Positions 1 to 11,113 of a DNA stretch of 64,000 bases are shown piece by piece (the first letter of the stretch is position 1; each line of letters starts with the position of its first letter). The position numbers and the translations under genes were made by a program. The stretch is from positions 9,114,001 to 9,178,000 of the forward strand of contig OY754468.1 of the NCBI GenBank assembly GCA_963575645.1, in the 5' to 3' direction. Below the pieces are notes generated by a model, which saw only the letters and a list, made by a program, of their open reading frames with translations, did not search any database and was not told where the DNA came from. The stretch is from Xanthostigma xanthostigma. Lineage: Eukaryota > Arthropoda > Insecta > Raphidioptera > Raphidiidae.

Positions 1-468
1 TTTGGGCCAGCGTAGACCAATTTTTCAAACGTGCTTTTGTTCATCGAGAGTTGCTCTACAACATCCTGCAATGCCGTACCATTACACCTAGCGAAAGTGC
101 GAAAAAAATTGATTTTAAAAAAGGGAGCTGGAAATGCGGCTATATGGCAAATTCTGCAAATTTTTGACTGAAAATTTTTTTTTGCTTTCTTTGCGTTTTA
201 AAGCGAAAATGGCAATAATAATAATGATATCATTATATATTTACGTACAATTGTGCATATGTGTCGCATGGATACAAATAACAGCATTAATTAGACATTA
301 TTTTTGAAAATCTGTTTATTAAAAAAATAAGTTCGCGGAAGCTCCCTTTTTTAAAATCAATTTTTTTCGCACTTTCGCTAGGTGTAATGGTACGGCATTG
401 CAGGATGTTGTAGAGCAACTCTCGATGAACAAAAGCACGTTTGAAAAATTGGTCTACGCTGGCCCAAA
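1..468. repeat. Perfect long inverted repeat, left arm cut by window edge
   Basis: Positions 1-129 are the exact reverse complement of 340-468, separated by about 210 bp of AT-rich sequence. I saw no mismatch across the 129 bp. The right arm continues past 468 into sequence whose partner would lie left of the window, so the true arms may be longer. Identical arms suggest a young structure or recent gene conversion. No transposase-like frame is visible in the spacer. Confidence 0.85.
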
Positions 469-956
469 ACTTTTTCAGGGACCCTTTTCGGAAGGGCCTT
501 TTTTCGGTTTTTTCAAAGTTTCTCAAAAAGTATAACATCGATCTTGCTGAAATTTTGTATGCATATTGAAGCTTATAAAACACATATTCTATTAAAGTTT
601 CAAGTCTTCATATTTAATAGAACGGAAGTTATGGAATTTCGAAAAAATGGCCCAAAAAAGCGGTTTTTTGCAATTTACTAAAAAACTACTGGACCGATCG
701 GAGCTCACAAAAACTCATTCGATTCGTCTTTTTATTGCGCATTTTTTATTTCCCTACACTTAATTTGTCAAATGCATAGTTTTCCCGTAAATCGCCAAAA
801 AGTGATATGGACGATTTTTGCCATTTTTTTTAACCATCGTGCGGTGCTCCGATTGGCGTTTAAACTTAATATGTTACTTATATTCGTATTATCTAACAAA
901 AAAAAATTTAAAATCGATGTTCGCAATTGTATGTGACGGATTTGCTAATTCTGCGC
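469..956. other. Unassigned AT-rich sequence
   Basis: No coding frame, RNA gene or terminal structure that I can name. A GC-rich inverted patch follows the right arm of the preceding inverted repeat near 480-500 and may belong to the same element. Confidence 0.4.
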
Positions 957-1305
957 GACTATATGTAAAACTGAAGAGTTTGTTTGTTTGGTTGAACGTG
1001 CTAATCTCAGGGACTACTGGTTCGGATTAAAAATTATTTTTTGTTGGATAGTCCATTTATCGTGGAAGGCTATACCTACATATATAATATCACGCTAGAC
1101 ATTTTTTAATTCGAGAACTTTTAGCTGTGTCCGTTTGGTCGATTTTTATAATTTTCAGAGTACATGACTAACGCTGGCCAAATCTTTAGATATAGATCAA
1201 AACGATAGATGAGAAGCCCAATATAATATTTCCAGAGAGAGAGAGACTATATGCATTAATAAATATTACAGTTTTGCACCCGGGTGAAACCGAAACGGGC
1301 CGCTA
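957..1305 (+). mobile_element. LEP1-like Helitron, diverged copy
   Basis: The 5' segment (about 957-1103, 'aactgaagagtttgtttgtt') and the 3' terminal segment (about 1275-1305, 'gcacccgggtgaaacc') match the same-strand copies at 46789, 48182 and 58965. The middle does not match them, so this copy carries different filler or is badly eroded. The final CTAG is mutated. Confidence 0.65.
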
Positions 1306-1544
1306 TATAGTTATTAATATTATAAAGAGGTAAAGTTGTAAGTTATGAGGTAATATCCGAAACTACTCATCCGATTTCAAAAAGTTTTTCACCAATAATT
1401 ATAATTCACCTTCAGGATGGACACAGGCTATGTTATATTATCTTAAAATAAAAGCGCTTTTCGTGGTGACCAATTTTGCGACGTAAGTCGGCGGAAAAAC
1501 GGTGCTAGTCTACAAATTCGGGTTAAGCCGGACCGGGCTGCTAG
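1305..1544 (+). mobile_element. Short non-autonomous Helitron, second family (copy 1)
   Basis: It opens with 'attaatattataaagaggt' and closes with 'ccggaccgggctgctag' followed by T, the CTAG|T end expected of Helitrons. Copies of the same family lie at 5470 and 19854, with a partial minus-strand copy at 47790. About 240 bp, non-coding. Confidence 0.75.
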
Positions 1545-1891
1545 TGGCAGTCAAAGTGCAAAATATAAAAATATATTCAAACCTTTGTTGACAAACGTGA
1601 TTTACAAACTATCTGATTAAAGACAATTCATAATTTATTGACTAATAAATCTTTTTGGTCTATAGCTCCTTCGGGTATATAAATTCCAATTACGCCTACG
1701 TATTTCTTCGTTTTTAGTAATATACAAAGTACTGTTATGCTATTAGCAAATTATATATTAGCCAAATATATATGTATAACTATATGTCGTAGTACTCATT
1801 CATTAAAATCACTGTTTTTGATTACAGTGCCTACATTTTTCGATAATAACAATAATCAAATCTTTGCTTAGTGTGGGGCATTTATAGTTAC
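1545..1891. other. No feature recognised
   Basis: AT-rich sequence between two Helitrons. No open frame of interest, no RNA gene and no inverted repeat seen. Confidence 0.4.
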
Positions 1892-2175
1892 ATAGCGGTC
1901 CCGCCCGGTTTCACCCGGGTGCAAAAGAACGAATGGGGAAGAGAGGGACATGAGTACGCACATTCATCTTAGTTTACCGAGATGAATGTTGTGTCCAAAT
2001 TTCATGATGATCGGAGTTACCGTTCAAGTTTTTATCGATAAAAAGCAGTTTTCAAATGAGCTATTAATTAGATTTATTTAATTAAAATTAGTCGTAAATA
2101 AAATTAAAATAAATTTAAATGTAAGCTTTAGAAGAAAGTAATGTAGAAAATTAAAAAAAAATTAAAAATATATTT

Positions 2176-2246
2176 GTCCAACGCGGAGCTCGAACCCACG
2201 ACCCTGATATTAACAGACGCTTGCTCTACCGACTCAGTCAGCCGGG
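2176..2246 (-). pseudogene. tRNA-Lys-derived module inside Helitron (copy 1)
   Basis: Read on the minus strand, it matches the eukaryotic tRNA-Lys pattern: box A region 'ctgagtcggtagagca', then 'cagggtcgtgggttcgag' with box B. The anticodon region has changed (CTGTTAA, GTT rather than CTT) and the acceptor arm is imperfect, so it is unlikely to act as a tRNA. It sits at the same place in the Helitron as two other copies here. Confidence 0.75.
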
Positions 2247-2272
2247 TTTGTGAATGTATAACGCTAATATTG

Positions 2273-3252
2273 GTATATTTGTAAAATTTAACAACGCTAA
2301 CTCAGAATTATTTCGCCCGAAGTCTGGTGTTCCTCAGGGTTCAAACTTGGGTCCTTTACTCTTCCTAATATTTATAAATGACTTACCGGATAGCCTTAAA
2401 AACTCTGAATGTGTCCTTTATGCAGATGACATGAAGTTTTACAGAGCAGTGACTTCCATTATTGACTGCCAGGGACTTCAAGCCGACCTCGAAAGTGTTA
2501 GTGAGTGGTGTGTAAAAAACAAATTATTTCTTAACATCAGTAAATGTAAGTGCGTATCCTTTTCAAGAAAACTGACTAGTATAGACTTTGTCTATGCAAT
2601 TAATAACACGAATTTGCTAAGATTGGACCATATCAGTGACTTGGGAGTGCATTTTGATAGTAAATTAACTTTTAATGATCACATTACTAAAATAGTTAAT
2701 GAATCTTATAAATTATTAGGTGTAGTTATACGTTTTTCGAAGGATTTGAATAATATTAACACTATGTTTACTCTTTTCTACGCTTTTATCCGAAGCAAAT
2801 TAGAATACGCTGCCATAGTGTGGAATCCAATATACAATATATACATTAAAAAAATTGAAATAATACAAAGTAAGTTTCTAAGATTCATTTTCTATAAAAT
2901 TCATCATTACTATCCTACATATACACCCTATACTGAATTACTTATCCTATTTAATATTAAATCTTTAAAATTGAGGCGTGACATTTCAGTCTTCATTTTT
3001 GCTTACAAGTTATTCCACAATTGTATCGACAGCAGTGCACTAATATCTTTTTTTAACATTAAAGTTCCATGTCTAACAACCAGAAATAGAAATGTAGTTT
3101 TTCAGACTGATACTCACTCTACACGTAACGCTGAAATGTCACCTATACACAGTATGTCTGTAATAACCAACTCAATAATGGCAAATAATCCAACCATGGA
3201 TTTCTTTGCTGACTCATTACAGCAATTTATGAATAAGCTTTATTCTATCTGA
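2273..3252 (+). pseudogene. Reverse transcriptase fragment of truncated LINE
   Basis: About 326 codons stay open. The frame contains the reverse transcriptase block SGVPQGSNLGPLLF followed by the catalytic loop LYADDMKFY, and then the thumb and C-terminal region typical of ORF2 from Jockey/CR1-group LINEs. The endonuclease and the palm residues upstream are missing because the insertion is 5'-truncated. The in-frame ATG at 2254 lies in the host Helitron and is accidental. The intact reading frame suggests the insertion is not very old. It has no promoter of its own and cannot work alone. The clade assignment is by motif style only; CR1/Zenon-like or Jockey are both possible. Confidence 0.8.
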
Positions 3253-3342
3253 ATTGTCTTTTGTTTGTATTTTTTTTTCTTTATATGTGTATGCGATTGT
3301 ATTATAACACTCTGTAAGTGGACCTTAGGTCTGTTGAGTGGA

Positions 3343-3372
<30 letters not shown>
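2273..3372 (+). mobile_element. 5'-truncated non-LTR retrotransposon (Jockey/CR1-group type)
   Basis: It begins abruptly inside the reverse transcriptase and ends in a (GATAAATAAATAAA)n tail at 3341-3372, the usual layout of a 5'-truncated LINE. It is inserted in the minus-strand Helitron, whose sequence is interrupted between 'gctaatattg' and 'atatttagtta'. A very short repeat of the target ('atatt') is visible at the joints, but I cannot fix its length. Confidence 0.8.
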
Positions 3373-3373
<1 letters not shown>

Positions 3374-3590
3374 ATATTTAGTTAGGGAATTTCACCTGAA
3401 TAGCAGCTTATTTTTGAGATACTTTTTGCAACATTTTTCATTGATGCTCCGCTTCTATTGGTTGTAGCGTGATATTATATAGCCTATAGCCTTCCTCAAT
3501 AAAATTTTCAATTTGAACCAGTAGTTCCTGAGATTAGCGCGTTCAACCAAACAAACAAACAGACTCTTCAGCTTTATATATTTGTATAGA

Positions 3591-4072
3591 TTATTGTCAA
3601 AGAAATCAATCGAAAGCTAAATTCTGGTTTCTAATCTCAAACAAATGAAAGTTTTCTGCTAAATGCCCCCTACGATTTTATTTTAGTTTAATCAAAGCCC
3701 CCTATTGTGATTCATAATTATTTTCTAGTTTTAGTACATCTTCGATTGTACAAGAAAACCGTTTAACTTAAAAGTTTTTTTACCTCTTTTATTATTCTGC
3801 TAACTATCAAAGTGACTGCTTAAATAGCATGTGAAATATTATTAATTACCTCAGATAAACAATTGAAGATGATATAGCTTTGCGCACATTTTTTGCAGCC
3901 CGCAACTAATCACATTCTAAACGACATCGGTGAAAACAAGTTTATATAAAATGTTGCCAAACTGTGATTGATAAATTATTGATTAATAATAGAAATGACA
4001 TACACAAGTCAGTTGCAATTTATGCTATCAATGGTATCAAATAAAATTTGAACTTGAGACACTCTGTATATA
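3591..4072. other. No feature recognised
   Basis: AT-rich spacer without coding frames or clear repeats between a Helitron and the next inverted-repeat element. Confidence 0.4.
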
Positions 4073-4860
4073 TGTTACGGCCAATATCCGGAATCCGGGC
4101 AATGTCGACATTGACCGGTCAATGTCGACAATGCCCGATCCACATCGGACAATGTCCGAAATCTGACAAGGTTCAAAAAATAGATTTTTTATAAACATGA
4201 AACGCTGACATTTGATTGTATCTTTATCATGATAAGTTATCATTAACCCTTTATGGAATTTTTGTCACTGATAACAACTATTGAAGAATATATTTTTACA
4301 ATTTATTTCCGATTATTACGAGAATTCTAAAAAGATGCCAGCGCCAGAACTTACCAACGTCTTATAAAGCCGAATTTTGTAATAAATGAAAGGTTTTTGT
4401 ATTTGAGTAATAAGAAGACTATGAGTAGATCAGCTTAAGAGAGCAATAAACATATTTTCATTTATTAAAATAAATAAAATGTGTGAAAATAAATTATCCG
4501 TAGTTTTGAATCTGATTTTTATTGCTGGAATAAATGTGAGTTCTAATATTTAATGCATTGAGATCTATATTGTTTATTGGTCATATCATATAAATGTAAT
4601 AATAAATAAATTGTATGTGTTTTAAATCATCAATAATTGTAATAGAAAGCTGAAAAATATATTCTTCAATAGTTGCTATCAGTGATAAAAATTTCATAAA
4701 GCGTTAATGATGACTTATCATGATAAAGATACAATCAAATGTCAGCGTTTCATATTTATAAAAAATCTATTTTTTGAACCTTGTCCGATGTGGCTCGGGC
4801 ATTGTCGATATTGACCGATCATTGTCGACATTGCCCGGATTCCGGACTTTGACCGTAACA
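4073..4860. mobile_element. Inverted-repeat DNA element with TATA/TA target site, 788 bp
   Basis: It starts TGTTACGGCC and ends in the complementary GACCGTAACA, flanked by TATA on both sides (4069-4072 and 4861-4864). The arms are about 190-240 bp and diverged. Each arm contains the motif 'ggtcaatgtcgacaatg' in both orientations, so the end itself folds: around 4098-4137 there is a 40-bp near-palindrome. The core is AT-rich and non-coding. The TA-rich target site fits a Tc1/mariner-type or Sola-type non-autonomous element. Confidence 0.75.
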
Positions 4861-4864
4861 TATA

Positions 4865-5469
4865 CAAGGCGTTATTTTATATGAATGTTAACCCCGTTTT
4901 CAGGCTAAAGTACAAATTACACAATATTCATATTAGACTGTGGGTCAAAAAAACCGTGAAATTTTAAAGTTATGCCCACTTGTTCACAAATTACCAAAAA
5001 CGAATTCCTTACAAATAACCAGTAGCCGCAAAACTAATTGATTATAAATTTTAAACTGGCCACTCGCTTTAAGCAGTGTTACCAATCTTTCTGTCGTTTA
5101 GTCATCTGAAAAATCTGCGGACGAAAATCAAAACCGTATATGTAATTTTTTTTTTTTTAATAGACGCGTTAAGCGTCAACAATCTACAATTGGTCAAATT
5201 TTTTAACATTCTTTTGCGTAGAAGTGTATAAAAACTTTACGACAATAAAAGCAGAAATAACATATACATGCATGTTTCAAGTGCGTAAGTTCAAGGACTA
5301 TACTGACCCGATTAAAAAAAGTACTGGATTGTTTAAAAAGGATCCTAACTGGAAAGATAGCTTCTACATAATTTTCAGAATACTAAATTTTAAGACAGCT
5401 GATCAAAACTTCGACTTGTGCGGAGATCACTATTTTTAACAGCAAAGAAAAACAGTCCAACGAGGTATG
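4865..5469. other. Mostly unassigned sequence with one small open frame
   Basis: Contains a T run near 5150 and the 71-codon frame at 5224-5439, described separately. No other structure recognised. Confidence 0.35.
5224..5439 (+). CDS. Small open frame, possible THAP-type finger remnant
   Basis: A 71-codon frame from ATG to TAA. Its end reads FDLCGDHYF, which resembles the C-x2-H-F end of a THAP finger, with an upstream F-x-K-D-P-x-W stretch where THAP proteins often carry their conserved proline and tryptophan. The N-terminal cysteine pair is not convincing: only one cysteine near residue 16 is visible. It may be a decayed exon of a P-like transposase, or chance. It lies directly upstream of a Helitron with no shared boundary. 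Confidence 0.25.
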   Translation: MYKNFTTIKAEITYTCMFQVRKFKDYTDPIKKSTGLFKKDPNWKDSFYIIFRILNFKTADQNFDLCGDHYF

Positions 5470-5696
5470 TCTATACTAATATTATAAACAGGTAAAGTTT
5501 GGATGTAGGAGCTAATCTCCAAAACTACTTATCCGATTTCAATTTTTTTTTCACCAATATTTAGAATAGACCTTCGGGATAAACATAGGCTATGCCAAAA
5601 AATCGCTTTTCGTGGAGACCAATTTTGCAACGTAAGTTGAAGAAAAAACGGTGGCAATTATCTACTAATTCGGGCGTAGCCGGACCGAGCCGCCAG
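5470..5696 (+). mobile_element. Short non-autonomous Helitron, second family (copy 2)
   Basis: Starts TCTATACTAATATTATAAAC and ends in 'agccggaccgagccgccag' then T. The terminal CTAG is mutated to CCAG. Internal sequence matches copies at 1305 and 19854. Confidence 0.75.
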
Positions 5697-5768
5697 TTTT
5701 TAACACACGAGCATCGAGAACGACGATTCAAATGAGATTCATTAACCAGCGTATACAGGTGACCGGTA

Positions 5769-6160
5769 ATTGCTCGTATTCCTCTCGGGAGAAAAAACTA
5801 TGACTAATTTGGAATGATTTAACCTCTATCACTTAGGGGTCGGAAATGCGTCATTTTTGAAAAAATCTACTTCGGTTTTCTTTTTACAAAAATCCGTATT
5901 TTGGGAGAAAAATATTCTCACCTTTTGAGCTGATAGTTTACTAAGTGACTAACCTACTTAGAGCTAAAAACCACGTCTACTGTTGAATGTTCGATTTTAT
6001 ATTGTGTATTAAAACTTACAATAAAAACAAAAATAAAATAAAAATTCTTCACAGTTGTGCCATTATCATAAAAAATGACGCATTTTCGACCTCAAGTGAT
6101 AGAGGTGAATCATTCCAAATTAGTCATGTAGTTTCTTCTCCCGAGAGGAATAGGAGCAAT
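5769..6160. mobile_element. Foldback MITE with TA target site, 392 bp
   Basis: Arms of about 90-95 bp (5769-5862 and 6068-6160) are inverted copies with a few differences; termini ATTGCTC...GAGCAAT are flanked by TA (5767-5768 and 6161-6162). Each arm contains 'cctctcgggag'. The TA duplication suggests a Tc1/mariner-type relation. The overlapping 90-codon frame at 5987 runs through an arm and is not a gene. Confidence 0.75.
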
Positions 6161-6566
6161 TATATTTTTAATCTAAATAAACTTATATTAAAAAGGATGA
6201 GGTCCTCTCGAGTTTCAAGTGTAGGTACATTGAAGAACAAATTTAGGTCCACTTTTTAGCATTTTGACATGTGAAGTTTTGTTTTTTGGCCACGAAAATG
6301 CTACAAGACATCGGAATGTAAGCATGTGGACAAGCTACTGTCAGTTGTTTTCAGTTTTTTTCTTTTATTGCCGTCGAAGATAACATTTTATGCGGTACTT
6401 TGGATCTTTCGTTGTGCCGATTTTAAATTAAGATAAGGAAGGTATTGATATAAGATAAAATATTGCAGTATACAAGACTGACAGTTGACCATAATCATAT
6501 AACAAAATAATTTGTCTCGACATATCTGCACAAGACGAAAGTAAAAAAAAAAACAAAAATAGTATA

Positions 6567-6960
6567 TTACACCACAAGGGGCGAAAGTGTCATATGCTTG
6601 CCCTTCGCCTCAAGCATCATGGCGCGCAGGACAAGGTTATCACACCTTCGGCCAGGGTGGTGTATACAATTTTTCTTCATACCTCGGTCGTATGCACGCT
6701 TATTAAATACATCAATTATACGTATTAATTACATAAAAACACAGATAAATTCCAAGCAAGCTTTGAATTTATACGTAAATACACAAATAACAGCTGTTCG
6801 CGATTATTATAGCTAAAATGTAATAGGGTTGCTATGGAAACGACATCTAAACAACAGTTGGTTGGTTGTTTTTGCTTTACGACCGCCCGAACGTACGAAC
6901 TTCCTGTATTGTAGCGTGTAATCTCTGCACCAAGGAGTAAATGTTAGACATTCTGCCTTA
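6567..6960. repeat. Interspersed repeat shared with 38824-38920
   Basis: The segments 'tattacaccacaagggg' (6567) and 'accaaggagtaaatgttag' (about 6933) occur in the same order near 38826 and 38892, closer together there. The downstream copy looks like a deletion derivative. Ends and class unknown. Confidence 0.5.
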
Positions 6961-7606
6961 CAAATGGTGCCGAAAGTAGGCACTTTCAACCGAGTTATGA
7001 AGAAAATTTTTTTGCACGATCCTCTACAAAATGTATACCTACAGAATGATTCAGGAGGAAATTTTAGGTACGTATTCAGGCCATAGAGATATAAGTACTA
7101 GAGTACGCTAGCGGGTATGCTTGCCATAAGTGAAAGTGTCTGCAGTTCAGAGAGAGAACGCTGTAATCGTTCCGTATCATTCTCTCTCTCTCTCTCATGA
7201 GCGCTCGTCGACAGATCGTTAACTGAAGAGAGGGAGGGCGGGGAAAACGATAGCCTTATGTAACTACTAGCCATGTGCTGTCTATATCTTTAGTTACCAT
7301 AGTGATACGGAATTGTATGCAGCCTTTTCTCTCTCAATCGCAGACAATTTCAAGGCTCACTCGCGGACTCTAGTTACTTATATATGATTCAGGCACCCAA
7401 AATAAACTTAAATGTTCCTATAAACGTGGGTCCTATTCTAAACCATTACAGAGATACAGGGGTGAATAAAATATTCAAATACTGTTTACATGTATACGAA
7501 ACCAAACTTTCCAAACCGCAAAGGCGTAGATATGGGGGTAATTACCCCCCTCCCCAGAATCATAATACTATAAAAAACAAAACTGAAAATAATACGAATA
7601 CTTGGC
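6961..7606. other. Unassigned, with a CT microsatellite
   Basis: A (TC)n run lies at about 7179-7197 and purine-rich GA blocks near 7150 and 7225. The 98-codon frame at 7384 runs into the arm of the next foldback element and is not a gene. Confidence 0.4.
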
Positions 7607-8102
7607 TAAAAAACTTTTTAACAAAAAAATTAAACCGCCGAAAAACTGAAAAGCAAAAAATAATAAATCTTTTTATTTAACTAAGTTCTATCTAAGTAGT
7701 TGAACGTATGTGACAGTCTAGTATATCTAAGTAATTTTGAGTCGGCGTCAAACCATCAATGAACAAAGATCACTAAAAGAAATAACCAAATCAAATTAAC
7801 AATGATACGTGAAATCTTCAGCGATAAACATTAACATTCCAAACATGCGCTCTCCACACGACCACTCGCAAAGACGTGTGCCCTCAGTGTGCCCGTTCGG
7901 GTTGCTCTGTCGCTGACATTAACTTCGTGAACGCTCAGAGATTTCCGGCGAAGGATTGTTGACGCCGACTCAAAATTACTTAGATATACTAGACTGTCAC
8001 ATACGTTCAACTACTTAGATAGAAGTTAGTTAAATAAAAAGATTTATTATTTTTTGCTTTTCAGTTTTTCGGCGGTTTAATTTTTTTGTTAAAAAGTTTT
8101 TA
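7607..8102. mobile_element. Snapback element, arms of about 145 bp
   Basis: Positions 7607-7751 and 7959-8102 are nearly exact reverse complements, with a 207-bp loop of ordinary composition. Arm ends are 'taaaaaactttttaac' and 'gttaaaaagttttta'; the inner ends read 'gagtcggcgtcaa'. No target duplication is obvious. The loop is non-coding. Confidence 0.8.
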
Positions 8103-8166
8103 TTTAATAATTTTTTGTGGCTATATAATTTATAATTGTAATATACACAACTCAGCATGAAAATCT

Positions 8167-8560
8167 GTGAGTGAACAATAAATCACCCCTATTTTCCCAC
8201 CCTTAGGGTAGGAATTTTTTTTCCAAATTTATATGAGACGAACCTCGAGGTATACCCTATCCAATAAAAAAATAATTATCAAAATTGAACCACTCTGTAA
8301 AAAGTTATGTGTGGTCATACATTACAATCAGTGAGTGAACAATTAATCATCCCCTGTTTTCCTACCCTTAGGGTTGGAATTTTTCTACCAAATTTATATG
8401 GGACCAACTTCGGGGTATACCCTTTCAAACAAAAAAATAATTATCAAAATCGGACTACTCTGTAAAAAGTTATGCGTGGTCATACATAAATAAAAAAAAA
8501 AAAAATAAATAAAAAAAAAAAATATACGCGTCGAACTGAGAACCTCCTCCGTTTTTGTTT
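8167..8560. repeat. Two direct copies of a 164-bp unit plus lepidopteran repeat end
   Basis: 'gtgagtgaac' starts a unit at 8167 and again at 8331; the units share most bases, including 'aaaataattatcaaaat' and 'ctgtaaaaagttatg'. They run into A-rich sequence and then 'cgcgtcgaactgagaacctc' at about 8527, the reverse of a widespread lepidopteran repeat end. The opposite orientation occurs at 29447. Confidence 0.65.
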
Positions 8561-9536
8561 TTCGTCGGTTAAAAATTAAATTCAGAAATACTTTCTGAAA
8601 AGGAATTTGTAAAATTAGTTTAGAGATTAATATTTCGCTTGACACCTTCCTTCGTGAGTATTTTTGTAGCCTCTAGTTAATTTTACAATACCTTATTAAT
8701 TTTGTGGCTTAGAAAATTTTCCGTTTCAAAATTTTCTGGAAAACCCACAACTTTAGTTTATATCAAATTTTTTTGGGAAATTCAAGTGTGGCTTGTTGCA
8801 AATTAAGGTTTAAGCTTGTATTTAAAATTCATATAGTACTTGATTTGTTCCATGAAGAATTGTATAAGCTTTTTTTGAAGTCGGTTAATAAGATAATTAT
8901 TGACATTAAAATTATGTATTACTTAGTATTTTAAATCACTTGCACGATTTGAATATAGAAATTTCAAATTGATAGTTAAATGGCGGAAAATTGTAGATCA
9001 AAGGGTTAATTATCCAATAAGTTAGTATCATATAATTACATGTTAATTTTCTAATAAAACTTGTAATAATAATAACAACTCAAACGGAAGATAACATCGG
9101 CTAAATAAATCACGAAATTGAAATTAAAAAGGGAATCGTTATAAGAAATACGTGCATAATAATTACTTTGCGGCTTTTTTGCATATATGTTAAATGTACT
9201 GCAATCATTTATAAAAATTATGAAAGATATGTAATAGAACATCATCAAGGTTAACACGAATTATGTTAGTGTTTATTTGTATTGTTTTCTATAAGGCTAG
9301 GCGCGCATGACTGATAAATCATTCGATCGATCGTACCGTCGGATAGTAACGACAACGTTGTTAGAAAAAGCGCGCAAAAAATCGACCAATTTTTTATTGA
9401 TTCATGCGCTTTTTTACACGCTTTATATTCACTTCACTTGTAAATTTGTATGTATGTATGTATGTTTGTTTGTAACCTTCGTTTGGACTACAACAAGTGG
9501 TTTATTACTGTAGTATAATATGCCAGCACTGTAACT
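8561..9536. other. No gene; short repeat tags only
   Basis: A fragment 'tttttttgaagtcggttaa' (8870-8888) belongs to the same lepidopteran repeat as above. A (TATG)n/(TTTG)n microsatellite lies at about 9447-9475. No credible coding frame. Confidence 0.4.
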
Positions 9537-9626
9537 GCAGTGGTTAGTCGTGCGGTCTAAGGCACGGGTCTTCGCTGACGCCAACTCTCGGAATCACGGG
9601 TCGTGGGTTCTAATCCCGTCCACGCC
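9537..9626 (+). pseudogene. tRNA-Leu/Ser-like head of a SINE-type repeat
   Basis: 'tggttagtcgtgcggtctaa' resembles box A and the D arm of a class II tRNA, a variable-arm-like stretch follows, and 'gggttctaatcccgtc' resembles box B. The acceptor stem does not pair well. It is followed by A/T-rich body with the motif 'gaactaaaaagt', as in other tRNA-headed repeats here. Probably a SINE head, not a working tRNA. Confidence 0.55.
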
Positions 9627-9687
9627 GAAAAAAAAATTGTTAATTTTTCGGCAAATTTTTGACAATAAATCGAACTAAAAAGTGAAA

Positions 9688-9982
9688 AATAAATATAGTT
9701 TAAAAAAAACTAAAAAACACGCTTTATATTGAACTAAAAAGTAAAAAATATTTTTTTAAATAAGCTTAAAACAATAATGAATAAAAAATACAAGTATTAT
9801 TGTGAAAAAAGCGTGGGGAGCTCAATGTACGAAAATGTGGAACAAAGCGCCCCACGCTTTTTTCATAATAATACTTGTATTTTTTATTCATTATTGTTTT
9901 AAGCTTATTTTAAAAAAAATATTTTTTACTTTTTAGTTCGGTATAAAGCGTGTTTTTTAGTTTTTTTTAAACTATATTTATT
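9688..9982. repeat. Near-perfect palindrome, arms about 130 bp
   Basis: 9688-9818 and 9850-9982 are inverted copies with only a handful of differences and a loop of about 31 nt. The arms contain 'aaaacacgctttatattgaa', related to the body of the tRNA-headed repeat just upstream. This looks like two head-to-head copies of one repeat body. A transcript would form a long hairpin. Confidence 0.85.
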
Positions 9983-10520
9983 ATGGTTCCATACCTCAGA
10001 AGGAACCCTTACAGGACCACTTTGTTGCCCGTCTGTCTGTCAAGACTCTTGGGAATCAAAACCTACTTCCCGTTGACCTATAGAATCATAAAATTTGACA
10101 AGAAACAATTTCTTATAGCACAAGTAAAGGGTAAAATCCTAAAACCGTTAATTTGTATTTACATCACAGAAAAAATAATGTTTTTAATCCGCAACAACGT
10201 GCTAATAAAAATATTATTATTCTCGTTATTTTTTCTACACCCGCATCCGCATCTGCAGATGTGGACAAAAAAAACCTCATCTGCATCCACAGATGTCAGT
10301 AGAAGTCACATCTGTATCATCTCTGGTCTGTTCTCAATAATCTTCACTTGAGATTGGCATACATCAATCAACATTATGTAAAATTTATTTTCTAGACCAT
10401 ATACAATCATTGTAAGTATTAAATTATACATTGGTTGTTTGTGTGGGATTTAAACAATATATGAAGCGCTCTTAAATCATTCATGGTTACTATCATTGAA
10501 AAAAAAAAAAACTTGTATAC
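9983..10520. other. No feature recognised
   Basis: A 122-codon frame starts at 9983 but has low-complexity, intron-like composition and no motif. A short tandem of 'catctgcagatg'-like words lies near 10250-10320. Confidence 0.4.
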
Positions 10521-11105
10521 TAGTGATGTGTCCACATGACTCTTTATTGGGAGCTGGCTCCGTGCGCTCCACTCACTAAAAGAGTCGCTCAGAGCGAGTC
10601 ATTCAACGACACTAGACAGTACGGACTATACAAGAGTGCAGACTGCAGAGGTGTGGACTGTCATCATGCATGCTCAGGAGTCACGTAGCATTGCACAGCA
10701 CAATACATACGCTCAGCTCTGAGCTCATTTTAATATATGATTCTGATCTTATATTATTCGCATTTCGGATAATAATAATGTTTATTGTTACAATATTATA
10801 TCTTTGTCAACGACGTCAATGTGAATGGTTTAAATCACTGTAAGCTTAGTACTATTATACTTACAGTGTGTCATTCAACATAAAATGACTCAGCAAAGAT
10901 AACTCCGTACGTGCAAAGTTCATTAGTGCCTCTGTGGCCTGTGCTGTGTGCGCTCTGTAAATGTGCGAATGCAACAGTACAGAACAGCTCAGCACAGAGC
11001 AATGGCGCTCGGAGTGAGTCATTCACAAAAAAGAGCGACTCGCTCCGCTCCGACAAAGGAGTCGTTCATTATGAAAGACACTCGCTCACGAGCGACACAT
11101 CACTG
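10521..11105. mobile_element. hAT-type MITE, 585 bp, with 8-bp target duplication
   Basis: Termini TAGTGATGTGTC and its complement GACACATCACTG. Flanks ttgtatac (10513-10520) and ttgtttac (11106-11113) agree at 7 of 8 positions, the size expected for hAT. The subterminal regions repeat 'gagtcgctc'-type words in both orientations. No transposase. Overlapping frames in both directions around 10871-11129 reflect this internal symmetry. Confidence 0.85.
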
Positions 11106-11113
11106 TTGTTTAC

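Larger units (their letters stand above)
1892..3590 (-). mobile_element. LEP1-like Helitron with tRNA-Lys insert, split by a LINE
   Basis: On the minus strand the element starts with TC at 3590 ('tctatacaaatatataaagc') and ends near 1892 with the family hairpin (CCCGG loop CCGGG) just before the terminus. The final CTAG is mutated here. It carries the tRNA-Lys-derived insert seen also at 46998 and 52181, in shortened form. A 5'-truncated LINE (about 2273-3372) sits inside it; Helitron sequence resumes directly after the LINE tail. Order of events: Helitron first, LINE second. Confidence 0.8.

Noticed and set aside
9983-10351. 122-codon frame after the palindrome
   Set aside because: Starts at the arm edge; no domain; low-complexity hydrophobic content.
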